Assembly (NCBI GenBank): GCA_009704425.1
Contig: WLEG01000021.1
Location: forward strand, 1 to 14,164
DNA: 14,164 nucleotides
Reading direction: 5' to 3'
Source: Actinomycetota bacterium
Lineage (GTDB): Bacteria > Actinomycetota > Acidimicrobiia > Acidimicrobiales > Ilumatobacteraceae
The notes under the pieces were generated by a model that was given only the letters and a program-made list of their open reading frames with translations, was not told the DNA's origin and ran no database searches. Shown piece by piece: positions 7,213 through 13,646 of the stretch (position 1 is the first letter of the stretch; the number at the start of each line of letters is the position of its first letter). Made by a program: the position numbers and the translations under genes.

Positions 7213-7218
7213 ACGCTA
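7213..7218 (-). promoter_or_regulatory. Candidate -10 element of the minus-strand SDR gene, containing the menE stop
   Basis: TAGCGT on the minus strand lies exactly 6 bases before ATG 7206. Its first three bases are the TAG stop codon of menE (7218-7216), so the promoter would lie across the end of the upstream gene. Confidence 0.55.
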
Positions 7219-8331
7219 GTGCCGTTGGTCCGGCCGTAGGTCGCGAACGAGGGCGGCCAGTTCGGCGCGACGGACCTTTCCCGAGGCGGTGCGGGGGATG
7301 GACTCCACGCGCACCATGGCGGTGGGAGCGCAATAGGCGGGTAGCGACACCTTCACGAGATCCCGGATCGCACCGAGGCTCGGGGCGTCGCCGGTGTGCA
7401 CCAACAGAACGCGTTCCCCCCATTCGGGGTCCGGCAACCTGACGACCGCGAAGTCGGTCGCGTGATCTCCGATGGCCCGTTCGACGCTCTCGGGCCAGAT
7501 CTTCTCGCCACCGCTGACGATGACGTCACCGATGCGACCATCCACGTGCAACCGCCCGTCCTCGTCGAGACGTCCCGCGTCCCCGGTGTGCAGCCAACCG
7601 TGAGCGTCGATCGACGTCGTTCCGTCGCGATAGGCCCGCATCAGCATGGGTCCGCGCACCGCGACCTCGCCGTCGATGATTCTCAGCTCGACATCGGGGA
7701 TGGCGAAGCCGTCGTACACCACGCCGGAGCCGGTCTCGGTCATCCCGTAGGTGGCCACGCAATGGGGAGGTCGTTGCTCGGGTGGCCTCGAGCCACCGAT
7801 GAGAATGCGCCGGAATCGCTCGGCCCGCACACGGGTGAGCGCCGTGGCGACCAGGGACGTGAGCGTGCTGTCGCTGGCGTTCACGCGAGCGGCGTCGAAG
7901 CCGTCGTGCACCTCGAGAGCGGTGTCGGTGAGCACCGCGCGACTGATGACGGAGAAGCCTCCGATGTGCGCGACGGGCAGGCAGGCCAACCAGCGATCGT
8001 CGCGGGTCACCCCGAGTGCGGCCGACGTGGCGACGGCCGAAGCCACGAGTCCGTCCATGGAATGGACGACGCCTTTGGGATCGCCCGTGGAACCGCTGGT
8101 GGCGATGACCAGTGCGTCACCGGTCTCGGTTTCCATCGGGTAGGGCAACGCCTGTGCGCCCGAGGTGGAGCGAATCTCGTGGGGCCGCATCACGCCCAGC
8201 AGACGTTGCTTGGCCGGCTCGGGCAGGCGTGGGTCGACGGGCAGAACGGCGTTCCCCTCGTCCCAGATGCGACGAACCGTGGCGACGTACGCGTCGTTCG
8301 TCGGCATGTCGAGGGCGACGAGACGGGGCAC
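7216..8331 (-). CDS. menE: o-Succinylbenzoate-CoA ligase (MenE), 371 aa
   Basis: This is an adenylate-forming enzyme that activates o-succinylbenzoate to its CoA thioester in menaquinone synthesis. The AMP-binding P-loop ATSGSTGDPKGVVH is at 77-90, TYGMTETGSG at 194-203, GWLHTGDAGRLDEDG at 245-259, the hinge GRIGDVIVSGGEKIWP at 265-280, and the catalytic C-terminal lysine lies in PRTASGKVRR (Lys352). At 371 residues it is a compact MenE, shorter at the N-terminus than general acyl-CoA synthetases, as in mycobacterial MenE. The start is GTG 8331, with TAGAGT 6 bases upstream and no Shine-Dalgarno sequence. The MenE assignment over another acyl-CoA ligase rests on short length plus the neighbouring menA, menH, menD and menF. 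Confidence 0.9.
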   Translation of the reverse strand: MPRLVALDMPTNDAYVATVRRIWDEGNAVLPVDPRLPEPAKQRLLGVMRPHEIRSTSGAQALPYPMETETGDALVIATSGSTGDPKGVVHSMDGLVASAVATSAALGVTRDDRWLACLPVAHIGGFSVISRAVLTDTALEVHDGFDAARVNASDSTLTSLVATALTRVRAERFRRILIGGSRPPEQRPPHCVATYGMTETGSGVVYDGFAIPDVELRIIDGEVAVRGPMLMRAYRDGTTSIDAHGWLHTGDAGRLDEDGRLHVDGRIGDVIVSGGEKIWPESVERAIGDHATDFAVVRLPDPEWGERVLLVHTGDAPSLGAIRDLVKVSLPAYCAPTAMVRVESIPRTASGKVRRAELAALVRDLRPDQRH

Positions 8332-8337
8332 GAGCAG

Positions 8338-8343
8338 ACTCTA
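8338..8343 (-). promoter_or_regulatory. Candidate -10 element for leaderless menE
   Basis: TAGAGT on the minus strand lies 6 bases before the GTG start at 8331. It is one half of the 70-base divergent promoter region between menE and menA. Confidence 0.55.
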
Positions 8344-8389
8344 GGCAGAATTCGTCCGCATCATCCGACCGGTGTCGGGCGTCGTGATT

Positions 8390-8395
8390 TAGCGT
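8390..8395 (+). promoter_or_regulatory. Candidate -10 element for leaderless menA
   Basis: TAGCGT lies 6 bases before GTG 8402. A GGAG falls between them, but only 2 bases from the start codon, too close to act as a Shine-Dalgarno site. It lies opposite the menE promoter. Confidence 0.55.
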
Positions 8396-8401
8396 GGAGC
8401 C

Positions 8402-9265
8402 GTGAACAAATGGATCGTCGGGGCTCGCGTGCGCACTCTTCCGGCGGCGGTCGTGCCGGTGGCCGTCGGGGCCGCGGTCGCGGTGGGCGAGCCGGACGTT
8501 CGGTGGTGGCGGGTGGTCCTCGCCGGCGTCGTCAGCGTGATGCTGCAAGTGGGCGTCAACTACGCCAACGACTACAGCGACGGAATCCGCGGCACCGACG
8601 ACGCCCGCGTCGGTCCGGCGCGTCTGGTGGGCGGTGGATTGGCCTCGGCGCGTTCGGTGAAGATCGCCGCCCTGTCGTCGTTTCTGGTGGCAGCCGTGGT
8701 CGGTTTGGTGTTGACGATCGTGACGAGTCCGTGGCTTCTGGCGGTGGGTGCCGCGTCGATCCTGGCCGGTTGGTTCTACACCGGAGGTAAGCACCCCTAC
8801 GGATATCTCGGTTTCGGAGAACTCTTCGTGTTCGTGTTCTTCGGGTTGGTGGCCACCGTGGGCACCACCTACGTGCTCGCCGAACGCATCACCGCGTTGT
8901 CATGGCAGATGGGCGTGGCCGTGGGAGCGCTGGCGTGCGCGTTGCTGGTGACCAACAACCTGCGGGACATTCCCACGGACCGCGAGGTCGGCAAGAGGAC
9001 GTTGGCGGTGCGTCTCGGAGACGCCCGCACCCGAACCTTGTTCGTGGTGTTGGTGGTCGGGGGAGTTCTCGTCGGGGCGGCGTCCGTGTGGGCCCGTCCG
9101 CCGGCGGCCGTGATCGTCGTGGTGTTGGCCGTCGCCATCGGGCCGGTGCGACGCGTGCGCGCCGGAGCCGTGGGTCGCGACCTGATCGCCGTGTTGGAAG
9201 GCACCGCGAAGGTGCAACTGGCCTTCGGCGTGTTGGCGACGGTGTCGCTCGCGCTCGGCGCCTGA
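8402..9265 (+). CDS. menA: 1,4-Dihydroxy-2-naphthoate polyprenyltransferase (MenA), 287 aa
   Basis: This UbiA-superfamily membrane enzyme joins a polyprenyl chain to dihydroxynaphthoate, giving demethylmenaquinone. The first prenyl-diphosphate/Mg2+ motif is NDYSDGIRGTDD (56-67) and the second is NNLRDIPTDREVGKRTLA (185-202), both MenA-type. GWFYTGGKHPYGYLGFGELFVFVFFG (123-148) is another family block. Hydrophobic segments recur through the protein (about 13-28, 37-54, 88-107, 112-124, 140-160, 168-185, 212-230, 235-248, 268-285), consistent with nine membrane helices. The GTG at 8402 is set by the conserved N-terminus and the -10 six bases upstream. It converges on menH with 22 bases between, across a candidate hairpin. 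Confidence 0.95.
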   Translation: MNKWIVGARVRTLPAAVVPVAVGAAVAVGEPDVRWWRVVLAGVVSVMLQVGVNYANDYSDGIRGTDDARVGPARLVGGGLASARSVKIAALSSFLVAAVVGLVLTIVTSPWLLAVGAASILAGWFYTGGKHPYGYLGFGELFVFVFFGLVATVGTTYVLAERITALSWQMGVAVGALACALLVTNNLRDIPTDREVGKRTLAVRLGDARTRTLFVVLVVGGVLVGAASVWARPPAAVIVVVLAVAIGPVRRVRAGAVGRDLIAVLEGTAKVQLAFGVLATVSLALGA

Positions 9266-9272
9266 GCACGAG
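9248..9272. terminator. Candidate hairpin between convergent menA and menH
   Basis: CTCGCGCTC (9248-9256) can pair with GAGCACGAG (9264-9272) at eight of nine positions, with a 7-base loop. The hairpin spans the menA stop codon. There is no T tract, so a classical intrinsic terminator is not shown, but its place between convergent genes fits a weak bidirectional terminator. Confidence 0.3.
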
Positions 9273-9287
9273 CCAGCGAATCCGCGC

Positions 9288-10076
9288 TCAGTTCATCCAC
9301 TCGCGCACGATGCCCGCGACCGCGTCGGGTCGCTCGAGGTGCGCGGCGTGACCGGCGTCGGGAACCGACACGAAACGGGCGTTGGCCCCGATGGCCTCCG
9401 TCATCCGGCGTCCGATGGCGTCGAACTTGGTGTCGCGCGAACCGGCCATCACCAACACGGGGACGTCGATGTCCGAGAGTCGGTCCCACAGCGGTGTCTG
9501 CTCTCCGACGCCACAGTGGCGCAGGCTGGAGACCAGGCCGTCGACCGTGTTGAGACGGCGTTCGGCGAGATCGTCGACGGTCGGTGACAGGCCGGCGAAG
9601 AGCGGTTGTCGCAACCACCAGTCGAGGAACTCCTCGACGCCCGATCGAACGATGCGTTCGGCGAGAAGGCGATCCGATTCGCGGCGATCCGCTCGTTCGC
9701 GATCGTCCTCGATGCCGGGCGTGCCGCCGACGAGCACGAGCCCGGACATGGGCGCGGAGTCGAGTGCCGCGTGCAACAGGATGCGGGCCCCCATGGAATA
9801 GCCGATGTACGTGCCCTCACCGGCCGACGCGACCACCACTCGGGCCACGCCGAACAGGTCGTCGTCCAGTATCGGTGACCGTCCGTGTCCGGGGGCGTCG
9901 ACCCGGCAGATGGCGGGTTCGTCACCGAGAGCGCGGATGAACTCGTCCCACGACCGACAGGTCTGCGTGAACCCGTGCAACAGAACGAGCCGGGATCGTC
10001 CGCTCGTGCCCGACGAATCCTCCGCGTGGAGGATCGCCCGACGAGGCGTCCACGAACGAGGCACGACCGGGGTCAC
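9288..10076 (-). CDS. menH: MenH-type alpha/beta hydrolase (SHCHC synthase), 262 aa
   Basis: This alpha/beta-hydrolase is placed in the menaquinone pathway, where MenH eliminates pyruvate from the MenD product SEPHCHC. It has LVLLHGFTQTCRSWD (30-44), APGHGRS (61-67), the nucleophile elbow GYSMGAR (Ser94), the acid in AGSRDTKFD (Asp215) and the base in DAGHAAHLERP (His243). The HGFTQTCRSWD and GYSMGAR segments favour MenH over generic hydrolases. The frame is open upstream to 10718 through the DsbA gene, but GTG 10076 is chosen because it overlaps the stop of the preceding gene as GTGA and precedes the fold directly. It is therefore probably translationally coupled to the DsbA-family gene. Confidence 0.87.
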   Translation of the reverse strand: MTPVVPRSWTPRRAILHAEDSSGTSGRSRLVLLHGFTQTCRSWDEFIRALGDEPAICRVDAPGHGRSPILDDDLFGVARVVVASAGEGTYIGYSMGARILLHAALDSAPMSGLVLVGGTPGIEDDRERADRRESDRLLAERIVRSGVEEFLDWWLRQPLFAGLSPTVDDLAERRLNTVDGLVSSLRHCGVGEQTPLWDRLSDIDVPVLVMAGSRDTKFDAIGRRMTEAIGANARFVSVPDAGHAAHLERPDAVAGIVREWMN

Positions 10077-10747
10077 TCCGCCGACGCGGCCTTGCGTTCG
10101 ATCGATCGACGGATGACCCGCTCGAAGGTGTCGGTGTCCTGCGCACCGGGGATGGCCCACGCTCCGTCGATCACGTAGGTGGGAACACCGGTGATGCCGT
10201 GGCCGATGGCCTGGGCCAACTCCTCGCTGACCTCTCCGCGTCCGGTGTCGCCGGCGAGCATCGTGGAGACGTCGGAGGTGGCGCAGCCGATCGCGGTGGC
10301 GGCGAGATCGGCGAGCACGTCGACATCGGCCACGTCGAGACCGCGCGTGAAGTAGGCGTCGAGGAACGCCGTCTTCACACGGGACTGGGCCGCCGGTCCG
10401 TGGGTGGCTCCGGTCCACCACAGGATCCGGTGGGCCAGCAGCGTGTTCGCACGCTTGGCGATGTCCATTCGGAAGTCGAGACCGTCCTCGCGAGCGGTGG
10501 CCGTGAGGTTTTCGATGATGCGTTCGGCGCGTTCGTATCCGCCGAACTTCTTGGCGTACGTCTCGCGGACCGGGTTCGACGTGCCCACGGGGGCGGTGGG
10601 ATCCAACTGGTAGGCGCGGTACACCACCTCGATGGGCTCGTCGACGGCATCGGGCCCGCTGGTCAGGGCCTCGATGGCCCGATCGAAACGGACCTTCCCG
10701 ATGTAACACCAGGGACACACGACGTCGGACCAGATCTCTATGACCAC
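10073..10747 (-). CDS. DsbA/FrnE-family thioredoxin-fold oxidoreductase, 224 aa
   Basis: This is a cytoplasmic DsbA-like protein of the FrnE/2-hydroxychromene-2-carboxylate isomerase-like type. It starts MVIEIWSDVVCPWCYIGK with the redox motif CPWC at 11-14, has YRAYQLDP (43-50), a helical insert, and the cis-proline loop HGITGVPTYVID (183-194) with IPGAQ. There is no signal peptide, so it is not a periplasmic Dsb protein. The frame offers GTG codons at 10753 and 10747; 10747 is preferred because TAGGTT ends 6 bases before it and the family N-terminus begins there. It is first in a two-gene unit with menH (GTGA overlap). Its substrate and any link to quinone synthesis are unknown. Confidence 0.9.
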   Translation of the reverse strand: MVIEIWSDVVCPWCYIGKVRFDRAIEALTSGPDAVDEPIEVVYRAYQLDPTAPVGTSNPVRETYAKKFGGYERAERIIENLTATAREDGLDFRMDIAKRANTLLAHRILWWTGATHGPAAQSRVKTAFLDAYFTRGLDVADVDVLADLAATAIGCATSDVSTMLAGDTGRGEVSEELAQAIGHGITGVPTYVIDGAWAIPGAQDTDTFERVIRRSIERKAASAE

Positions 10748-10753
10748 GAACAC

Positions 10754-10759
10754 AACCTA
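10754..10759 (-). promoter_or_regulatory. Candidate -10 element of the DsbA-menH unit
   Basis: TAGGTT on the minus strand directly abuts the upstream GTG (10753) and lies 6 bases before GTG 10747. The spacing seen in the other units selects 10747 as the start. It lies in a 56-base divergent gap with menD. Confidence 0.55.
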
Positions 10760-10790
10760 CTCAGCGGGTCATGGGGTGCGGGGACGAAGG

Positions 10791-10796
10791 TAGCGT
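10791..10796 (+). promoter_or_regulatory. Candidate -10 element for leaderless menD
   Basis: TAGCGT lies 7 bases before GTG 10804. It falls inside the reading frame that would begin at ATG 10771, which argues that the longer frame is not the real gene. Confidence 0.55.
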
Positions 10797-10803
10797 CACG
10801 TCC

Positions 10804-12453
10804 GTGAGGAAGCCCGAGGACGTGCAGGCATCGTTCTGTGCCACCCTCGTGGACGAATGGGTCCGCCAGGGTTTGCGCACGGCGATGGTCGCTCCCGGCT
10901 CGCGTTCCACGCCGCTCGCCGTGGCGCTGACGACCAACCCGGCGGTGAGCGTGTCGGTGTTCCTCGACGAGCGTTCGGCGGCGTTCGCCGCTCTGGGTTC
11001 GGGCATGGCCGCGGGTCGCCCGTCCGTGGTGCTGTGCACGTCGGGTACCGCGGCCACCCACTTCCACGCCGCGGTGGCCGAAGCCGATCTGTCCGGCGTA
11101 CCGATGTTGGTGATCACCGCGGATCGTCCGCCCGAGCTGCGCGATGTCGGTGCGCCACAGACGATCGATCAGACGGATCTCTTCGGCAAGAAGGTGCGCT
11201 GGTTCCACGAGCCCGGTGTGGCCGACGAGGCGGCGAAATCGTCGTGGCGTTCCCTGGCCGCGCGCGCGTACGCCACGACCGTCTCGGCCGACCCGGGTCC
11301 GGTTCACCTCAACCTCGCGTTCCGAGAACCGTTGCTGGGCGAGGCCACGATCGAACGCGACGACGTGGTTCGCACCTCGCGCGTCGGGCGTTCGGTTCCC
11401 GATGCCGACACCGCGGCCGACATCGTCGAACGATGGTCGGGACGTCGTGGCATCGTTGTGGCCGGGCGCGGTGGTGCGACGGCGGAATCGCTGCATCGGC
11501 TGGCCTCGGCCCTGCATTGGCCGTTGTTGGCCGAACCGCGTTCGGGCGCCCAATCGCGATCGATTCTGCATTACGACTCGATCGTTCGCACGGCCGACCC
11601 GTCGTTGACCCCCGAGGTGGTGGTGCGGTTCGGTGAGGCGCCCTCGTCGAAGGTGCTCGGACGCTTCTTGCTGGAGTCCGGAGCCGAACAATGGCACGTG
11701 TCGGCCGCCGGGCGACCCTTCGATCCCGATCATCGCGTGGCCCAATCCGTTCGTTGCGATCCGGATTCCCTCGTCGCGGCGGTCGTCGACGCTGTTCGGC
11801 CGGCACCAACGGAGTGGGCGTCGGAATGGCAACGACGCGATGAGGCGGCGCGAACGGCTTTCGTCACCTTGGACGCACTCGACGGAGACGTCACCGGACC
11901 GCGAGTGGCCCGTCACGTGGTGTCGGGGCTGCCCGCGGGCGCGAACCTGGTGGTGTCGTCGTCCATGCCCGTTCGCGACGTGGAATGGTTCGCGGGGGAT
12001 TGCTCGCACCTGCGGGTGTTCGCCAGTCGCGGAGCCAACGGCATCGACGGTGTCATCGCCACCGCGATCGGAGTGGCGACGGCGACCGGGCGTCCGACCG
12101 GACTGTTGATCGGCGACGTGGCCTTGGTCCACGATGTGTCGAGCTTGGCGGGGATCAAGAACCGCGGGATCGATCTGCGCATCGTGGTGACCGACAACGA
12201 CGGTGGTGGCATCTTCCACCATCTGCCGCAGAAGTCGACTCTCGATCCGGCCCTCTTCGAAACGTTGTTCGGCACGCCGCACGGCACCGATCTGGAACTG
12301 ACGGGACGGGCGTTCGGCGTGGACACCGAGAGGATCGCGAGCATCGCCGGGTTGCACGAGCGGGTGGGGCGTCGCGGACCGACGATCACCATCGCGCCCA
12401 CCGACCGTGAGCGAGACGTGGCGGAACACCGACGCCTTCACGCGTCGATCTGA
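10804..12453 (+). CDS. menD: 2-Succinyl-5-enolpyruvyl-6-hydroxy-3-cyclohexene-1-carboxylate synthase (MenD), 549 aa
   Basis: This thiamine-diphosphate enzyme condenses isochorismate with 2-oxoglutarate, releasing CO2. The N-terminal Pyr domain has MVAPGSRSTPLAVAL (28-42), the ThDP-activating glutamate in VFLDERSAAFAALG (Glu56), and the LCTSGTAATHFHAAV and ITADRPPELRDVGAPQTIDQTDLFG blocks (77-128). The C-terminal PP domain has the ThDP/Mg2+ motif starting at GDVALVHD (437-444) and ending TDNDGGGIFHHLP (463-475). An ATG at 10771 is in frame, but the extra 11 residues do not look conserved and contain the -10 element, so I start at GTG 10804, giving MRKPEDVQASFC. It converges on menF with two bases between stops. 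Confidence 0.95.
   Translation: MRKPEDVQASFCATLVDEWVRQGLRTAMVAPGSRSTPLAVALTTNPAVSVSVFLDERSAAFAALGSGMAAGRPSVVLCTSGTAATHFHAAVAEADLSGVPMLVITADRPPELRDVGAPQTIDQTDLFGKKVRWFHEPGVADEAAKSSWRSLAARAYATTVSADPGPVHLNLAFREPLLGEATIERDDVVRTSRVGRSVPDADTAADIVERWSGRRGIVVAGRGGATAESLHRLASALHWPLLAEPRSGAQSRSILHYDSIVRTADPSLTPEVVVRFGEAPSSKVLGRFLLESGAEQWHVSAAGRPFDPDHRVAQSVRCDPDSLVAAVVDAVRPAPTEWASEWQRRDEAARTAFVTLDALDGDVTGPRVARHVVSGLPAGANLVVSSSMPVRDVEWFAGDCSHLRVFASRGANGIDGVIATAIGVATATGRPTGLLIGDVALVHDVSSLAGIKNRGIDLRIVVTDNDGGGIFHHLPQKSTLDPALFETLFGTPHGTDLELTGRAFGVDTERIASIAGLHERVGRRGPTITIAPTDRERDVAEHRRLHASI
12430..12447. repeat. Inverted repeat at the menD 3' end
   Basis: CGACGC (12430-12435) and GCGTCG (12442-12447) form a perfect 6-bp stem with a 6-base loop just before the menD stop. 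No T tract follows. With the palindrome at 12450-12459 it could weaken convergent transcription, but short inverted repeats are common at this G+C content. Confidence 0.25.
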
Positions 12454-12459
12454 CGTCAG
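12450..12459. repeat. Perfect palindrome formed by convergent menD and menF stops
   Basis: CTGACGTCAG is a perfect 10-base palindrome. Its TGA is the menD stop and its TCA is the menF stop read on the plus strand. It may be coincidental, arising from two TGA stops two bases apart. Confidence 0.4.
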
Positions 12460-13646
12460 GGACGCACGATCGCCGACAACATGGCCTGGAACTTGGCCTG
12501 CGTCTCGGCCAACTCGGCCCGGGGGTCGCTGTCGGCCACGATGCCGCCACCGGCGGTGAGCACCGCGGAACGGCGGTCGGGTGAGAGGGTCGCGCAACGA
12601 ATCGCCACGGCCCACGTGCCGTTGCCGCGGCCGTCCACCCAACCGATCGCCCCGCCATAGTTCCCTCGATCGAATCCCTCGACGCGTTCGATCAGTTCGA
12701 GGGCCTCGGCGCGCGGGTGTCCACCCAGAGCCGGGGTGGGGCAGAGCGCACGAACGAGATCGAGAATGGGCGGATGCCCGTCGCGAAGACGACCTTCGAT
12801 GAGGGTTCCGAGGTGTTGGACGTTGGCGACCTTCACCACCGAGGGCTCGGGCTCCCAGTCCAGGTAACTGCAGTGGGGTAGGAGCATGTCGTGGATGACG
12901 TCGATGACGACGCGGTGCTCGATCTGATCCTTGATGCTGGCCAGCAACTTGCGCGCCAATTCGTCGTCGGTGGTGGGATCGCCCGTGCGCGGTGTGGTGC
13001 CGGCCAGGGGGTGCGAGCGCACGACGTCGCCGTCGATGGAGAGGAGCAGTTCCGGTGAGGCTCCGATGAACCCGTCGAAGGAGTACCGGTGGCTGGAACC
13101 GAACGAGTTGCGCAGACGCGCCAACACCGAGTGCACCGGGATCGGTTCGGAGGCCCGCACCTCGACTTGCCGCGCGATCACGGCCTTGACGAGGCGACCC
13201 TCGCGCACGGCGTCGCGCGCCGCCGTGACCGCCGCGAGATAGGAGTCCACCGGGGTGAGGGGTGCGACCTGGAAGGAGGCGGCCATCGGGGGAGGTGGTG
13301 CGGAGAACGCGGGCACCGGTTCGTCGTCGATGGTGGTGCACCAGCAGTGGCCCGCACCGTCCTTGCCCACCAACAGTCGGGGGATGACCGCCGTTCCCGC
13401 GGCCGCGTCGGAGAACGGCATCGTCCCGAGGGCGATGGGACCCGGTGCGTTCGTTCCCGACTCGTCGACGTGCACGATGGAGTTCAGCAGCCCGGGAACC
13501 TCGTTCCACGAGGTGCGAACCGCGACGCCTCGTCCGGCGAAACCGACACCGTCGCGCACGAACAGGAACCCGTCGTCTCCGGCGACGTCGTTCAGATCGG
13601 GGGCGACGTCGAGAAGGCGGGTGGTCGCGCGCACGGACGCCGTCAA
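12456..13646 (-). CDS. menF: Isochorismate synthase (MenF), 396 aa
   Basis: This is a chorismate-utilising enzyme making isochorismate, the entry step of menaquinone synthesis. Motifs of the anthranilate synthase component I fold are present: the catalytic-base lysine in RLVKAVIARQ (Lys154), GASPELLLSIDGD with the general-acid glutamate (Glu199), SHPLAGTTPR (211-220), KDQIEHRVVIDVI (239-251), LCPTPALGGHP (301-311), GGAIGWVDGRGNG (331-343) and AGGGIVADSDP (365-375). The frame is open to 13808 inside menG, but homology begins near 13640. TTG 13646, overlapping the menG stop as TTGA, gives coupling like the other operons; GTG 13634 is the alternative. MenF rather than a siderophore-type isochorismate synthase (EntC) is inferred from the menG and menD neighbours. 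Confidence 0.9.
   Translation of the reverse strand: MTASVRATTRLLDVAPDLNDVAGDDGFLFVRDGVGFAGRGVAVRTSWNEVPGLLNSIVHVDESGTNAPGPIALGTMPFSDAAAGTAVIPRLLVGKDGAGHCWCTTIDDEPVPAFSAPPPPMAASFQVAPLTPVDSYLAAVTAARDAVREGRLVKAVIARQVEVRASEPIPVHSVLARLRNSFGSSHRYSFDGFIGASPELLLSIDGDVVRSHPLAGTTPRTGDPTTDDELARKLLASIKDQIEHRVVIDVIHDMLLPHCSYLDWEPEPSVVKVANVQHLGTLIEGRLRDGHPPILDLVRALCPTPALGGHPRAEALELIERVEGFDRGNYGGAIGWVDGRGNGTWAVAIRCATLSPDRRSAVLTAGGGIVADSDPRAELAETQAKFQAMLSAIVRP

Noticed and set aside
10077..10718. An upstream extension of the menH frame through the DsbA-family gene, which would make a 476-residue fusion.
   Set aside because: The extension is Arg/Gly/His-rich shadow of the DsbA gene in another frame. MenH-like sequence begins right after GTG 10076, which overlaps the DsbA stop.
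10738..13509. A 923-codon open frame on the minus strand opposite menD and running into menF.
   Set aside because: It is codon-aligned antisense to menD, and its menF part is out of the real frame. The Arg/Gly/His-rich composition has no recognisable fold.
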